Below are positions 7,825 through 16,359 of a stretch of 64,000 bases of DNA, one piece after another (positions within the stretch are counted from its first letter, which is position 1; the number at the start of each line of letters is the position of its first letter). The translations under genes were made by a program, and so were the position numbers. The stretch lies in contig NZ_JAUSWV010000002.1 in the NCBI RefSeq assembly GCF_030815485.1, positions 7,874,001 to 7,938,000 of the forward strand. The letters run 5' to 3'. The DNA is from Streptomyces rishiriensis (GTDB lineage Bacteria; Actinomycetota; Actinomycetes; Streptomycetales; Streptomycetaceae). Below the pieces are notes generated by a model, which saw nothing but the letters and a program-made list of their open reading frames with translations, ran no database searches and was not told where the DNA came from.

Positions 7825-8982
7825 GTGTCTGAGTTCGCTGAGTCGCCCGCTGCTGGTGCCGCTGCTGTCGGCGCTGGACCGGGGGGTACGGGTGTCTGGT
7901 TGGTCGGGGCGCGGGGGTCGGTCGCCACCACGGTGATCGCAGGGTGTGCCGGACTGGCGGCGGGGTTGTATCCGGCCACAGGGCTGGTCACGGAGACCGA
8001 GGAGTTCGCCGCGGCGGGGCTGCCCGCGCTGTCGTCACTGGTGTTCGGCGGACATGACACGGTGGACTGGCCCCTGGTCAAGCGGGCCGAAGTGCTGGGG
8101 GAGCAGGGCGTGCTGCCGTTCGGGCTGGTGCGGGCGGTGGTGGGTGAACTCGCCGCGGCCGACCGGGAGATCCGGCCCGGAGGACCGGCAGCGGGCGACG
8201 GCCGCGGCGACGAAGAGCTGATAGCGGCGTTCACCGCGGACATCGAGGGTTTCACCCGGCGCAGGGGGCTGGCGCGGACGGTGGTGGTCAACGTCGCTTC
8301 CACCGAGCCGGTCGCGGCTGCGGACGGGCGGCTGCCGGCGAGTTCGCTGTATGCAGCGGCGGCGCTGCGGGCGGGTTGTGCGTATGTGAACTTCACTCCG
8401 TCGGCGGGAGTGGGCCATCCGGCGCTGGAGGAGTTGCGCGGCCGGGCGGGCGTGCCGTGGGCGGGCCGGGACGGCAAGACCGGGCAGACCCTGTTGCGGG
8501 CGGTGCTGGCGCCGATGTTCCGCCAGCGTGCGCTGGGTGTGCGGGCCTGGTCGGGGACGAATCTGCTGGGCGGCGGCGACGGGGCGGCGCTGGCCGATCC
8601 GGCGGCGGCCGCGGCGAAGAACGCCGGTAAGAACCGGGTCCTCGAGGACAACCTGGGCGCGCTGCCCGAGGGCGAGGTGCACATCGACGAGGTGCCCGCA
8701 CTGGGCGAGTGGAAGACGGCCTGGGACCATGTGGCCTTCGAGGGGTTCCTCGGCTCGCGGATGGTGCTCCAGACGATCTGGCAGGGCTGCGACTCGGCGC
8801 TGGCCGCTCCGCTCGTACTCGACCTGGCCCGGCTGGCCGCCCGCGCGCAGGAGGCGGGGATCGTCGGGGGTCTCGCAGAGCTGGGCTTCTACTTCAAGGA
8901 TCCCGACGGCGGCTCCGCGGCACTGGCCGAGCAGTACGACGCCCTGGTCGCCTTCGCCGCACGGCTGGCGGCCGGCCGATGA
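7825..8982 (+). CDS. inositol-3-phosphate synthase-like protein, head gene of Ebo-type operon
   Basis: A 385-residue protein of the myo-inositol-1-phosphate synthase family, which converts glucose-6-phosphate to inositol-3-phosphate with bound NAD. The dinucleotide-binding segment is near the N-terminus (VWLVGARGSVATTVIAG, about residues 24-40), and the family's phosphate/lysine region appears as GRDGKTGQTLLRAVLAPMF and SGTNLLGGGDG. Residues near the C-terminus (KTAWDHVAFEGFLGSRM) are also typical. The GTG at 7825 has GGGAGG five bases upstream. It overlaps the next gene by four bases (ATGA), the first of a run of couplings through 15288. In cyanobacterial ebo clusters a sugar-phosphate cyclase (EboD) is present; here this enzyme may fill that place. 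Whether it makes ordinary inositol phosphate or a modified cyclitol cannot be told. Confidence 0.82.
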   Translation: MSEFAESPAAGAAAVGAGPGGTGVWLVGARGSVATTVIAGCAGLAAGLYPATGLVTETEEFAAAGLPALSSLVFGGHDTVDWPLVKRAEVLGEQGVLPFGLVRAVVGELAAADREIRPGGPAAGDGRGDEELIAAFTADIEGFTRRRGLARTVVVNVASTEPVAAADGRLPASSLYAAAALRAGCAYVNFTPSAGVGHPALEELRGRAGVPWAGRDGKTGQTLLRAVLAPMFRQRALGVRAWSGTNLLGGGDGAALADPAAAAAKNAGKNRVLEDNLGALPEGEVHIDEVPALGEWKTAWDHVAFEGFLGSRMVLQTIWQGCDSALAAPLVLDLARLAARAQEAGIVGGLAELGFYFKDPDGGSAALAEQYDALVAFAARLAAGR

Positions 8983-10073
8983 GCGAGCTGCGCGACTGGG
9001 CCGAACTGCTGCGGGTCTCGGCGCTGTTCACCGTTCCGGGTGACGTGCTGGCGGGGGCCGCGGCGAGCGGTCGGCGTCCGGGTACCGCCACCGCCCTGGC
9101 AGCCGGTGCCTCGCTGTGCCTGTACGAGGCGGGGATGGCGCTCAACGACTGGGCCGACCGTGACGAGGACGCCGCCGAGCGTCCTCACCGCCCCGTTCCC
9201 TCGGGCCGTATCGCTCCCGGGCAGGCACTGGCGGCGGCCGCCGTGCTGACGGGTGCGGGCCTGGGTCTGGCTTTCGCCGCGGGCCGGCCCGCCGCATGGT
9301 GCGCGACCGCCCTCGCGGGCACCGTGTGGGCCTACGACCTGCGGCTGAAGCACACCGCGGCCGGTCCGGCGGCGATGGCCGCGGCCCGCGGCCTGGATCT
9401 GCTCATGGGCGCTGCGGCCACAGCCGGCCCGCGCACAGAGCGTCGGCGTCCGTCAGCCGGGCACCCTCCGGTCGGCCCCTCCACAGGCGCCTCGCCGGGC
9501 AGGGGGGACGCCGTCTCGGCGCGTCCGGCCGCAGGTGGTCCGGTGGCTGCGGGGGCGGACCCATGGGCTGGTGGGACCGCCGGGGCGGTACGCCGAGCGC
9601 TGCTGCCCGCTGCCGTGATCAGCGCCCACACCTATGCGCTCACCACCGTCTCGCGTACCGAGACGCAGGGCGGGGCGCGGGGCGGGCCGCTTGCCGCGCT
9701 CGGTGTGACGGCCCTCCTCGGTGCCCTGGTCGGCACCGACGGGCACGCCGGCCCGGTCTCCCCGTGGCGACGGAGCGGGCCGGCGGATGCGTCCGGCGTG
9801 CCCGGTGGGCCCGTGGCCCGTGGCGAGCTGGGCAAGCTCGGCCGGGTCGTGCTGGCCGGTGGCTATGCGGTCACGGCTGGGCGGCCGTTGGTGCACGCCG
9901 TGCTCAATCCGTCGCCACCGCTGACCCAACGGGCCGTGGGCGGCGGTATCCGTGCGCTGATACCGCTCCAGGCGGCTCTCGCGGCACGCTCCGGCGCGCC
10001 CGTCTCCGCCGCGGTGCTTGCCGCGCTCGTGCCGGCGGCACGCCGGCTGGCCCGGAAGGTGAGCCCCACATGA
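8979..10073 (+). CDS. UbiA-family prenyltransferase (SCO3242/EboC type)
   Basis: A 364-residue integral membrane protein related to UbiA prenyltransferases, which join an isoprenoid chain to an acceptor. The first aspartate-rich site NDxxDxxxD is present (NDWADRDED at about residues 51-59), followed by the conserved PHRPVPSG. Hydrophobic helices alternate with an unusual proline/glycine-rich insert at about residues 150-195 (PSAGHPPVGPSTG and flanks) and a second at about 240-265, where the second aspartate motif would normally be expected, so the catalytic competence is uncertain. The start is ATG 8979, overlapping the previous stop. The setting matches the EboC gene of Ebo clusters. The prenyl donor and acceptor are unknown. 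Confidence 0.78.
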   Translation: MSELRDWAELLRVSALFTVPGDVLAGAAASGRRPGTATALAAGASLCLYEAGMALNDWADRDEDAAERPHRPVPSGRIAPGQALAAAAVLTGAGLGLAFAAGRPAAWCATALAGTVWAYDLRLKHTAAGPAAMAAARGLDLLMGAAATAGPRTERRRPSAGHPPVGPSTGASPGRGDAVSARPAAGGPVAAGADPWAGGTAGAVRRALLPAAVISAHTYALTTVSRTETQGGARGGPLAALGVTALLGALVGTDGHAGPVSPWRRSGPADASGVPGGPVARGELGKLGRVVLAGGYAVTAGRPLVHAVLNPSPPLTQRAVGGGIRALIPLQAALAARSGAPVSAAVLAALVPAARRLARKVSPT

Positions 10074-11161
10074 GTGTCCGTCTGGGCTACGGCACGAACG
10101 GCCTGAGCGATCTGCGGCTCGATGACGCCCTGGGTGTCCTGGCCGAACTCGGCTACGACGGCGTCGGGTTGACCCTGGACCACATGCACCTCGACCCGCT
10201 GGGGCCCGGTCTTGCCGGGCGCGTCGCCCGGGTCGCCGACCGGCTCGGTGCGCTCGGCCTGTCGGTCACGGTGGAGACCGGCGCCCGCTACGTCCTCGAC
10301 CCGCGTCGCAAGCACGGTCCCACTCTGCTGGACGCGGAGCCCGAGGGGCGGGCGGCGCGGAGCGCGCTGCTGGTCACCGCCGTGAAGGTGGCCGCGGACC
10401 TCGGCGCTCACGCGGTGCACTGTTTCAGCGGGGTCCGTCCCACGGGCACGGATGAGGACGCCGCCTGGGAGCTGCTCGGCGCCTCTCTGACCCCGGTCCT
10501 GGACGCCGCGGCGCAGGCCGGAGTTCCGCTGGCCATCGAGCCGGAGCCCGGTCACCTGCTGGAGACACTCGCCGGTTTCCACCGGCTGCGCGGACAGCTC
10601 GGCGATCATCCGCTGCTCGGTCTCACGCTCGACATCGGCCACTGCCAGTGCCTGGAGCCGCTGGCACCGGCGGACTGCGTCGCCGCGGCGGGACCGTGGT
10701 TGCGGCATGTGCAGATCGAGGACATGCGCCGTGGCATCCACGAACACCTGCCCTTCGGGGAGGGCGAGATCGACTTCCCGCCCGTCCTGAGCGCGTTGGA
10801 CGCCACCGGATACCAGGGGCTGACCGTGGTCGAACTGCCCCGTCACTCCCACGCCGGCCCCGAACTCGCGCGCTCCTCCCTGGCGTTCCTCCGCAACCAG
10901 CTGACCGCACTCGACAACAAGCCCCCTGCCGCCGACCCGGCTCTCACGGGCCCGGCTCTCACGGGCCCGGACCCTGCCGACGGTGGCGCCCCCGCACTCA
11001 CTTCCCTCGGCACGGTCGCTGCCGGGCAGGCCGTCGTCGGTCGGCCCGCCGTCGCGCCGCCCGCCACGTCCGTCGCGTCGCCGTCCACCGTGCGTCCGAT
11101 CGCGGCCGCGGGCGTTGCCTCCGGCCCCGCCCTCGCCGTCTTCCCGCCGCCGTCCGCGTAA
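10070..11161 (+). CDS. sugar phosphate isomerase/epimerase-like TIM barrel protein
   Basis: A 363-residue protein whose first 285 residues form an AP-endonuclease-2/xylose-isomerase-type TIM barrel. Likely metal ligands are in the strands with VTVETGARY, LAIEPEPGH, LTLDIGHCQC and HVQIEDMRRGIHEHLPFGEGEID, the usual Glu/Asp/His/Glu set. The last 80 residues are low-complexity Ala/Pro/Thr/Val and probably disordered. It starts at ATG 10070 inside the stop of the prenyltransferase gene (ATGA). It sits in the Ebo-type operon beside a second, different barrel protein (EboE, 12740), so the two may act on consecutive intermediates. The actual substrate is unknown. Confidence 0.75.
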   Translation: MSVRLGYGTNGLSDLRLDDALGVLAELGYDGVGLTLDHMHLDPLGPGLAGRVARVADRLGALGLSVTVETGARYVLDPRRKHGPTLLDAEPEGRAARSALLVTAVKVAADLGAHAVHCFSGVRPTGTDEDAAWELLGASLTPVLDAAAQAGVPLAIEPEPGHLLETLAGFHRLRGQLGDHPLLGLTLDIGHCQCLEPLAPADCVAAAGPWLRHVQIEDMRRGIHEHLPFGEGEIDFPPVLSALDATGYQGLTVVELPRHSHAGPELARSSLAFLRNQLTALDNKPPAADPALTGPALTGPDPADGGAPALTSLGTVAAGQAVVGRPAVAPPATSVASPSTVRPIAAAGVASGPALAVFPPPSA

Positions 11162-11171
11162 GGAATCCCGT

Positions 11172-11888
11172 ATGTCGGTCATCCGAGAGGAACTGTCCGC
11201 CCGCCTCGGCTCCGAGGCCGCCGCCTGGCTCGACGCCGCGCTCGCCGAGGCGCGGGCCGCCGCGCCGCCCGGTCCTGACGCAGCCGCGCCTCCCGCGGGC
11301 ATCACCGCGTCCCCGGACGACCGGGCCCCCGAGCCCCCCGCCGGGAACGCCGGACCTCCCGCCCGGGATGCCACGCCACGCCGGGGCGTACCGGCGTGGG
11401 AGCTGCGGTTCGCCGCGGCAGGGCGAGTGTGCGCCGGCCCGGAGGCGGCGGAGGCGGCCCGGGTGCTGCTGCTGCGCACCGCCCGGCCGGGCGCGGCCAC
11501 CGTGGCCCGTCTCTACGACCACGGCAGCGGCGCCGAACGCCGCGCCGTCCTGCTCGCCCTGCCGCACCTGCCCCTCCCGGCCGGTCAGGGTGTGGCGCTG
11601 GTCGAGGACGCGCTGCGCGCCAACGACACCCGGCTCGTGGCGGCGGCCGTCGGCCCCTACGCCGCCGCCCACCTGCCCGCCCACGCCTGGCGGCACGCCG
11701 TACTGAAATGCCTGTTCACCCAGGTACCGCTGGCCGCCGTCGCCGGGCTCGCCGACCGCGCCCGCGGGGACGGCGAACTCGCCCGCATGCTGGCCGACTT
11801 CGCCGCGGAGCGCACCGCCGCGGCCCGGCCCGTACCCGACGACCTGCACCACGTCCTCGCTCTCGCCCTCGCCGCCAAGGAAGTCTGA
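11172..11888 (+). CDS. eboA: EboA-domain protein
   Basis: A 238-residue protein of the EboA domain family, small helical proteins found only in Ebo clusters and of unknown biochemical role. Residues of about 75-238 look family-like (VPAWELRFAAAGR, then RAVLLALPHLPLPAGQG, then LKCLFTQVPLAAVAGL); residues of about 28-72 are an Ala/Pro-rich insert. ATG 11172 follows AAGGAATCCCGT, a reasonable ribosome site. Its stop shares one base with the start of the TatD-like gene (TGATG). The family name rests on operon context plus these motifs, with no search behind it. Confidence 0.7.
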   Translation: MSVIREELSARLGSEAAAWLDAALAEARAAAPPGPDAAAPPAGITASPDDRAPEPPAGNAGPPARDATPRRGVPAWELRFAAAGRVCAGPEAAEAARVLLLRTARPGAATVARLYDHGSGAERRAVLLALPHLPLPAGQGVALVEDALRANDTRLVAAAVGPYAAAHLPAHAWRHAVLKCLFTQVPLAAVAGLADRARGDGELARMLADFAAERTAAARPVPDDLHHVLALALAAKEV

Positions 11889-12736
11889 TGCGCATCTTCG
11901 ACCCGCACATCCACATGACCTCGCGCACCACCGACGACTACCGGGCGATGCACGCGGCGGGGGTGCGCGCCGTGGTCGAACCCTCCTTCTGGCTCGGCCA
12001 GCCGCGCACCTCGCCCGAGAGCTTCCTGGACTACTTCGACGCACTGCTGGGCTTCGAACCCTTCCGCGCCGCCCAGTACGGCATCGCCCATCACTGCACC
12101 ATCGCCCTGAACCCCAAGGAGGCCAACGACCCGCGCTGCCTGCCCGTCCTGGAGGAACTGCCGCGCTACCTCCTCAAGGACGGTGTCGTGGCCGTCGGTG
12201 AGATCGGCTACGACTCGATGACGGCGGCCGAGGACACCGCCCTCGCCGCCCAGCTCGAACTCGCCGCCGACCACGGGCTGCCCGCCCTGGTGCACACCCC
12301 GCACCGCGACAAGCTCGCCGGACTGCGCCGCACCCTGGACGCCGTGGCCCAGTCCCGGCTGCCCGCCGATCGGGTCCTGCTCGACCATCTCAACGAGACG
12401 ACCGTGAAGGAGGCCAAGGACGCCGGTGTCTGGCTGGGCTTCTCCGTCTACCCGGACACCAAGATGGACGAGCACCGCATGGTCGCCGTCCTCGACGAGT
12501 ACGGACTCGACCGGGTGCTGGTCAACTCCGCCGCGGACTGGGGCAACAGCGACCCGCTGAAGACCCGCATGGTCGCCGACGCGATGCTCGCCGCGGGTTT
12601 CACCGAGGACGACGTGGACCAGGTGCTGTGGCGCAACCCCGTCGCCTTCTACGGGCTCAGCGGCCGCCTCGTCCTCGAGCCCGTCGAACCCGCGGCCCTG
12701 CACGAGGGCAACTCCCTGCTCCGCGGCGGAGAGTGA
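11888..12736 (+). CDS. eboB: TatD-like metal-dependent hydrolase (EboB type)
   Basis: A 282-residue amidohydrolase-fold protein. The N-terminal metal site DPHIHMTSRTTDDY (HxH at residues 6-8) and later histidines (AQYGIAHHCTIALNP, ALVHTPHRDK, LLDHLNE) and the aspartate in SAADWGNSDP fit a TatD-type binuclear site; GEIGYD is the family's Glu motif. It would hydrolyse a phosphoester or amide of an unknown metabolite in the cytoplasm. It starts at ATG 11888, overlapping the EboA stop by one base. In Ebo clusters the second gene, EboB, is a TatD-family hydrolase, and the neighbours here support that equivalence. Confidence 0.8.
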   Translation: MRIFDPHIHMTSRTTDDYRAMHAAGVRAVVEPSFWLGQPRTSPESFLDYFDALLGFEPFRAAQYGIAHHCTIALNPKEANDPRCLPVLEELPRYLLKDGVVAVGEIGYDSMTAAEDTALAAQLELAADHGLPALVHTPHRDKLAGLRRTLDAVAQSRLPADRVLLDHLNETTVKEAKDAGVWLGFSVYPDTKMDEHRMVAVLDEYGLDRVLVNSAADWGNSDPLKTRMVADAMLAAGFTEDDVDQVLWRNPVAFYGLSGRLVLEPVEPAALHEGNSLLRGGE

Positions 12737-12739
12737 ACC

Positions 12740-13909
12740 GTGCGCTTCAGCCACCCCGACGGCTCGACCGTCCATCTGGCCTACTGCACCAACGTCCACC
12801 CCGCCGAGACCCTCGACGGAGTCATCGCCCAACTCGGCGCCCACTGCGAACCGGTCCGCCGCCGTCTGGGCGCCGAACGCCTCGGCATCGGACTGTGGTT
12901 GGCCCGCGACGCGGTTCACGCCCTCGTCGCGGACGCGGCCGCGCCGGGCAGGCTGCGCACCGAACTCGACCGGCGCGGCCTGGAAGTGGTCACCCTCAAC
13001 GGCTTCCCCTACGAGGGCTTCGGCGCGGAAGAGGTCAAGTACCGCGTCTACCGGCCCGACTGGAGCGACCCGGAGCGGCTCGCCTACACCACCGACCTGG
13101 CCCGGCTGCTGGCCGCCCTGCTGCCCGACGACGTCACCGAGGGCACCATCTCCACCCTCCCGCTGGCCTGGCGCACCGCCTACGACGAAAGCGCCGCGCA
13201 CCGCGCCCACAGCGCGCTGAACGAACTCGCCGACCGCCTGGACGACCTGTACGAGGCCACCGGACGCCAGATCCGCATAGCCCTGGAACCGGAACCGGGC
13301 TGCGTGGTGGAGTCCACCGCCGACGCGCTCGCCCCGCTCGCCGCCCTGCCCGCCCACCGCATCGGCCTGTGCCTGGACACCTGTCACCTCGCCACCGGCT
13401 TCGAGGAGCCCGTCGGCGCGCTGGCGTCCCTGGACAGGGCCGGCATCACCGTGTTCAAGACCCAGCTGTCCGCGGCCCTGCACGCGGACGACCCCCGCGA
13501 CCCGGCCGTGCGCGCGGCGCTCGCGGCCTTCGACGAGCCGCGCTTCCTGCACCAGACCCGGGCCCGTCTCCACGGGACCCTGCACGGCACCGACGACCTC
13601 GGCCACGCGCTGACCGAGGGCGCGCTGCCGGACACCGTGCCCTGGCGCGCCCACTTCCACGTCCCCCTGCACGCGCCTCCCGCCCCACCGCTGACCTCCA
13701 CCCTGGACGTGCTGCGCGACACCCTGGGCGCCCTGCTCGGCGGCCCGCACCCGCGCACCCGTCACCTCGAGGTCGAGACCTACACCTGGCAGGCGCTGCC
13801 CGCCCGCTCCCGCCCCACCACCGATGCCGCCCTCGCCGACGGCATCGCCGCCGAACTCCGCCTCGCGGCCGACCTGCTGGCCGACCTCGGACTCAAGGAG
13901 CAGCAGTGA
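12740..13909 (+). CDS. eboE: metabolite traffic protein EboE, xylose-isomerase-like barrel
   Basis: A 389-residue TIM-barrel protein recognisable by LAYCTNVHPAETLDGVIAQL at the start, the motif TLNGFPYEGFGAEEVKYRVY, and the metal-binding strands IALEPEPGCVVES and IGLCLDTCHLATGF. This combination is typical of EboE. In cyanobacteria ebo genes are needed to move the scytonemin precursor to the periplasm, and related operons occur in Pseudomonas and algae; the EboE reaction itself is not known. The start is GTG 12740, three bases after the previous stop; its own stop overlaps the next start (GTGA). It is the best single marker that this operon is of Ebo type. Confidence 0.82.
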   Translation: MRFSHPDGSTVHLAYCTNVHPAETLDGVIAQLGAHCEPVRRRLGAERLGIGLWLARDAVHALVADAAAPGRLRTELDRRGLEVVTLNGFPYEGFGAEEVKYRVYRPDWSDPERLAYTTDLARLLAALLPDDVTEGTISTLPLAWRTAYDESAAHRAHSALNELADRLDDLYEATGRQIRIALEPEPGCVVESTADALAPLAALPAHRIGLCLDTCHLATGFEEPVGALASLDRAGITVFKTQLSAALHADDPRDPAVRAALAAFDEPRFLHQTRARLHGTLHGTDDLGHALTEGALPDTVPWRAHFHVPLHAPPAPPLTSTLDVLRDTLGALLGGPHPRTRHLEVETYTWQALPARSRPTTDAALADGIAAELRLAADLLADLGLKEQQ

Positions 13910-15288
13910 CCACCAGCCCCACCCCCCTGCTCGTGCTGGACGTGGTGGGGCTGACCCCCGCGCTCCTGGACCACATGCCCCATCTCAAGGCGCTGGCCGG
14001 CCGCGGTTCGCAGGCCGAGCTGGGGACCGTCCTGCCGGCTGTCACCTGTGCCGCGCAGTCCACCTTCCTCACCGGCACGCTTCCGGCGGAGCACGGCATC
14101 GTCGGCAACGGCTGGTACTTCCGCGAGCTCGGCGACGTACTGCTGTGGCGCCAGCACAACGGCCTCGTGGCCGGTGACAAGGTGTGGGACGCCGCGCGGC
14201 GGGCCTACCCCGGTTACACGGTCGCGAACATCTGCTGGTGGTACGCCATGGGCGCCGACACCGACTACACCGTCACTCCTCGTCCGGTCTACTACGCCGA
14301 CGGCCGCAAGGAGCCCGACTGCTACACCCGTCCCGCGGCCCTGCACGACGAACTCACCGACAAGCTCGGCACCTTCCCCCTCTTCCACTTCTGGGGACCG
14401 GGCGCCGGCCTGCCGTCCAGCACCTGGATCATCGGCGCGGCGCGGCACCTCAACCGGACCCGCCATCCCGACCTCACCCTGTGCTACGTGCCCCATCTGG
14501 ACTACGACCTCCAGCGCTTCGGCCCCCGCGACCCGCGCTCGCTGAAAGCCGCCGCCGACCTCGACACCGAACTGGCTCCGCTGCTGGCGGAGGCGGCGGC
14601 GGAGGGCCGTACGGTTGTCGTGCTGTCCGAGTACGGCATCGGCGAGGTGAGCAGGCCCGTTGACGTGAACCGCGCCCTGCGCCGGGCCGGCCTGCTCGAA
14701 GTGCACACGCAGGACGGCATGGAGTACCTCGACCCGATGGCGTCCCGTGCCTTCGCGGTCGCGGATCACCAGCTCGCCCATGTCTACGTGCGCCGTCCCG
14801 AGGACCTGCCCCGCGTGCGGGAGGTGCTGGAGGAACTGCCCGGTGTCGACGAAGTCCTGGGCGACGGCGGCAAGAAGAGGCACGGCCTCGACCACCCGCG
14901 CTCCGGCGAACTCGTCGCCGTGGCGGAGCCGGACGCCTGGTTCACGTACTACTACTGGCTCGACGACGCCCGCGCACCCGACTTCGCGCAGCTGGTGGAG
15001 ATCCACCGCAAGCCCGGCTACGACCCGGCCGAGCTGTTCATGGATCCCCTGGACCCCTACGTGAAGGTGAAGGCGGCCACCGCCCTGGCCCGCAAGAAGC
15101 TCGGCATGCGTTACCGCATGGCGGTGGTTCCGCTGGATCCCTCCCCGGTGCGCGGCAGTCACGGCAGGCTGCCGCGGCGTGCCGAGGAGGGGCCCGTCCT
15201 GCTGTGTTCGCGGCCCGGCGAGGTCGCCGGTTCACTCGCCGCCACGGAGGTCAAGCCGCTGCTGCTGCGGCTGGCGGGCATCGCCTGA
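13906..15288 (+). CDS. eboF: nucleotide pyrophosphatase/phosphodiesterase of alkaline phosphatase superfamily (EboF type)
   Basis: A 460-residue phosphodiesterase of the NPP/alkaline phosphatase superfamily. The N-terminal LLVLDVVGLTPALLDHMPHL supplies the first metal aspartate, and LPAVTCAAQSTFLTGTLP holds the nucleophile threonine and the lipoprotein-like GTxPxxHGI follow-on. YVPHLDYDLQRFG and VVVLSEYGIGEVS provide the other metal ligands, with FAVADHQLAHVYV near the end. It would cleave a phosphodiester in a nucleotide-like or prenyl-phosphate metabolite. Start GTG 13906 overlaps the EboE stop. It closes the operon, with a hairpin 40 bases after its stop. No signal peptide is seen, so it is cytoplasmic as written. 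Confidence 0.8.
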   Translation: MTTSPTPLLVLDVVGLTPALLDHMPHLKALAGRGSQAELGTVLPAVTCAAQSTFLTGTLPAEHGIVGNGWYFRELGDVLLWRQHNGLVAGDKVWDAARRAYPGYTVANICWWYAMGADTDYTVTPRPVYYADGRKEPDCYTRPAALHDELTDKLGTFPLFHFWGPGAGLPSSTWIIGAARHLNRTRHPDLTLCYVPHLDYDLQRFGPRDPRSLKAAADLDTELAPLLAEAAAEGRTVVVLSEYGIGEVSRPVDVNRALRRAGLLEVHTQDGMEYLDPMASRAFAVADHQLAHVYVRRPEDLPRVREVLEELPGVDEVLGDGGKKRHGLDHPRSGELVAVAEPDAWFTYYYWLDDARAPDFAQLVEIHRKPGYDPAELFMDPLDPYVKVKAATALARKKLGMRYRMAVVPLDPSPVRGSHGRLPRRAEEGPVLLCSRPGEVAGSLAATEVKPLLLRLAGIA

Positions 15289-15328
15289 CAGGACGGTCCC
15301 GGCGCGCCGCTCACGCCGCCCGTCCCGG

Positions 15329-15358
15329 CCCCGCCGCCCGCCTCACCGAGCGGCGGGG
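15329..15358 (+). terminator. hairpin after the Ebo-type operon
   Basis: A 9-bp perfect stem (CCCCGCCGC / GCGGCGGGG) with a 12-base loop lies 40 bases after the stop of the phosphodiesterase gene. It has the position of an operon terminator, but GC-rich stems are frequent in this DNA. Confidence 0.4.
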
Positions 15359-15529
15359 GCGGACTGCACCGGTGCCGGCGACCAGCAGCGGAGCAGGGGT
15401 CGGGAACCGCCCCCGGGCACCGGCCCCTCGGGTCCGCCCCTTCGGCGGGTGCCCGCGCCGTCCGTACCTAGGATGGGAGGTGCGCGATGACACGGTCCTC
15501 GCTCCTGTCCACCGGAAGGCCCGCAGACC

Positions 15530-16156
15530 ATGAGCATGCAACACGACCGCTGGGCGGAGCTGACGGGCGGGCAGGCCGGAGAGGAGTACGCCCGGCGGTT
15601 CGCGCGGCTCGCCGCATCCGGACAGGACATCCACGGCGAGGCCGCTTTCTGCGACGCGCTGCTGGAACCCGCCGCCCGGGTGCTCGACGCCGGCTGCGGC
15701 ACCGGGCGCATCGCGATCCGGCTCACCGAGCTGGGTCACCTCTGCACCGGCGTGGACGTCGACCGCTCCATGCTCGCCGTCGCCCGCCGCGACGCCCCGG
15801 ACCAGGAATGGCTGTACGGCGACCTGGCACACCTGGACAGCCTCGTTCCGGAATCCGGGTTCGACCTCGCACTCGCCGCGGGAAACGTGATTCCGTTGCT
15901 GGCTCCCGGTACCGGACCGGCGGTTGTGCGGCACCTTGCCGGGGCACTGCGCACCGGCGGACTCCTGGTCACCGGCATGGGACTGGACGCCGAGCACCTC
16001 CCACTGGCGGAACCGACGGTGACGCTGGCGGAGTTCGACCACTGGTGCACGCAGGCCGGACTGACCCTGGGGCAACGCTTCGCCACCTGGGACGGCGCTC
16101 CCTACCACCAAGGCGGCGGCTACGCCGTCAGCGTGCACTCCCGCCCCACCGCCTGA
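15530..16156 (+). CDS. class I SAM-dependent methyltransferase
   Basis: A 208-residue cytoplasmic methyltransferase. The SAM-binding motif I is clear (VLDAGCGTGRIAIRL at about residues 50-64), followed by the acidic strand end VDVDRSMLAVAR and the motif containing FDLALAAGNVIPLLAP. ATG 15530 is preceded by GGAAGG at a good distance. It is short, with only the core Rossmann fold and no visible acceptor domain, so the substrate is unknown. The gene stands alone between the Ebo-type operon and the dehydratase. Confidence 0.85.
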   Translation: MSMQHDRWAELTGGQAGEEYARRFARLAASGQDIHGEAAFCDALLEPAARVLDAGCGTGRIAIRLTELGHLCTGVDVDRSMLAVARRDAPDQEWLYGDLAHLDSLVPESGFDLALAAGNVIPLLAPGTGPAVVRHLAGALRTGGLLVTGMGLDAEHLPLAEPTVTLAEFDHWCTQAGLTLGQRFATWDGAPYHQGGGYAVSVHSRPTA

Positions 16157-16359
16157 GCCGACCCCGAGTGGTGGTAGCCCGAACACGGTCGTTCGGACAG
16201 GCGGTGGACGCCTGCATCGCTGCGGCGACGGATCATGTTTCGCCGGGCGCCCGGCGCATCGGCTGCGGTCGGTCCCGTGCAACCGGTCGACAGGAGAAGA
16301 CGGTTCACGGGGGCCGGGCGGCGGTAGACTCCCGGACCGTGCTGGGGACACGGCTGAGC

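Noticed and set aside
8709..8978. N-terminal extension of the UbiA-like protein inside the synthase gene
   Set aside because: It would overlap 270 bases of the upstream gene; the ATGA overlap at 8979 is the normal coupling seen throughout this operon.
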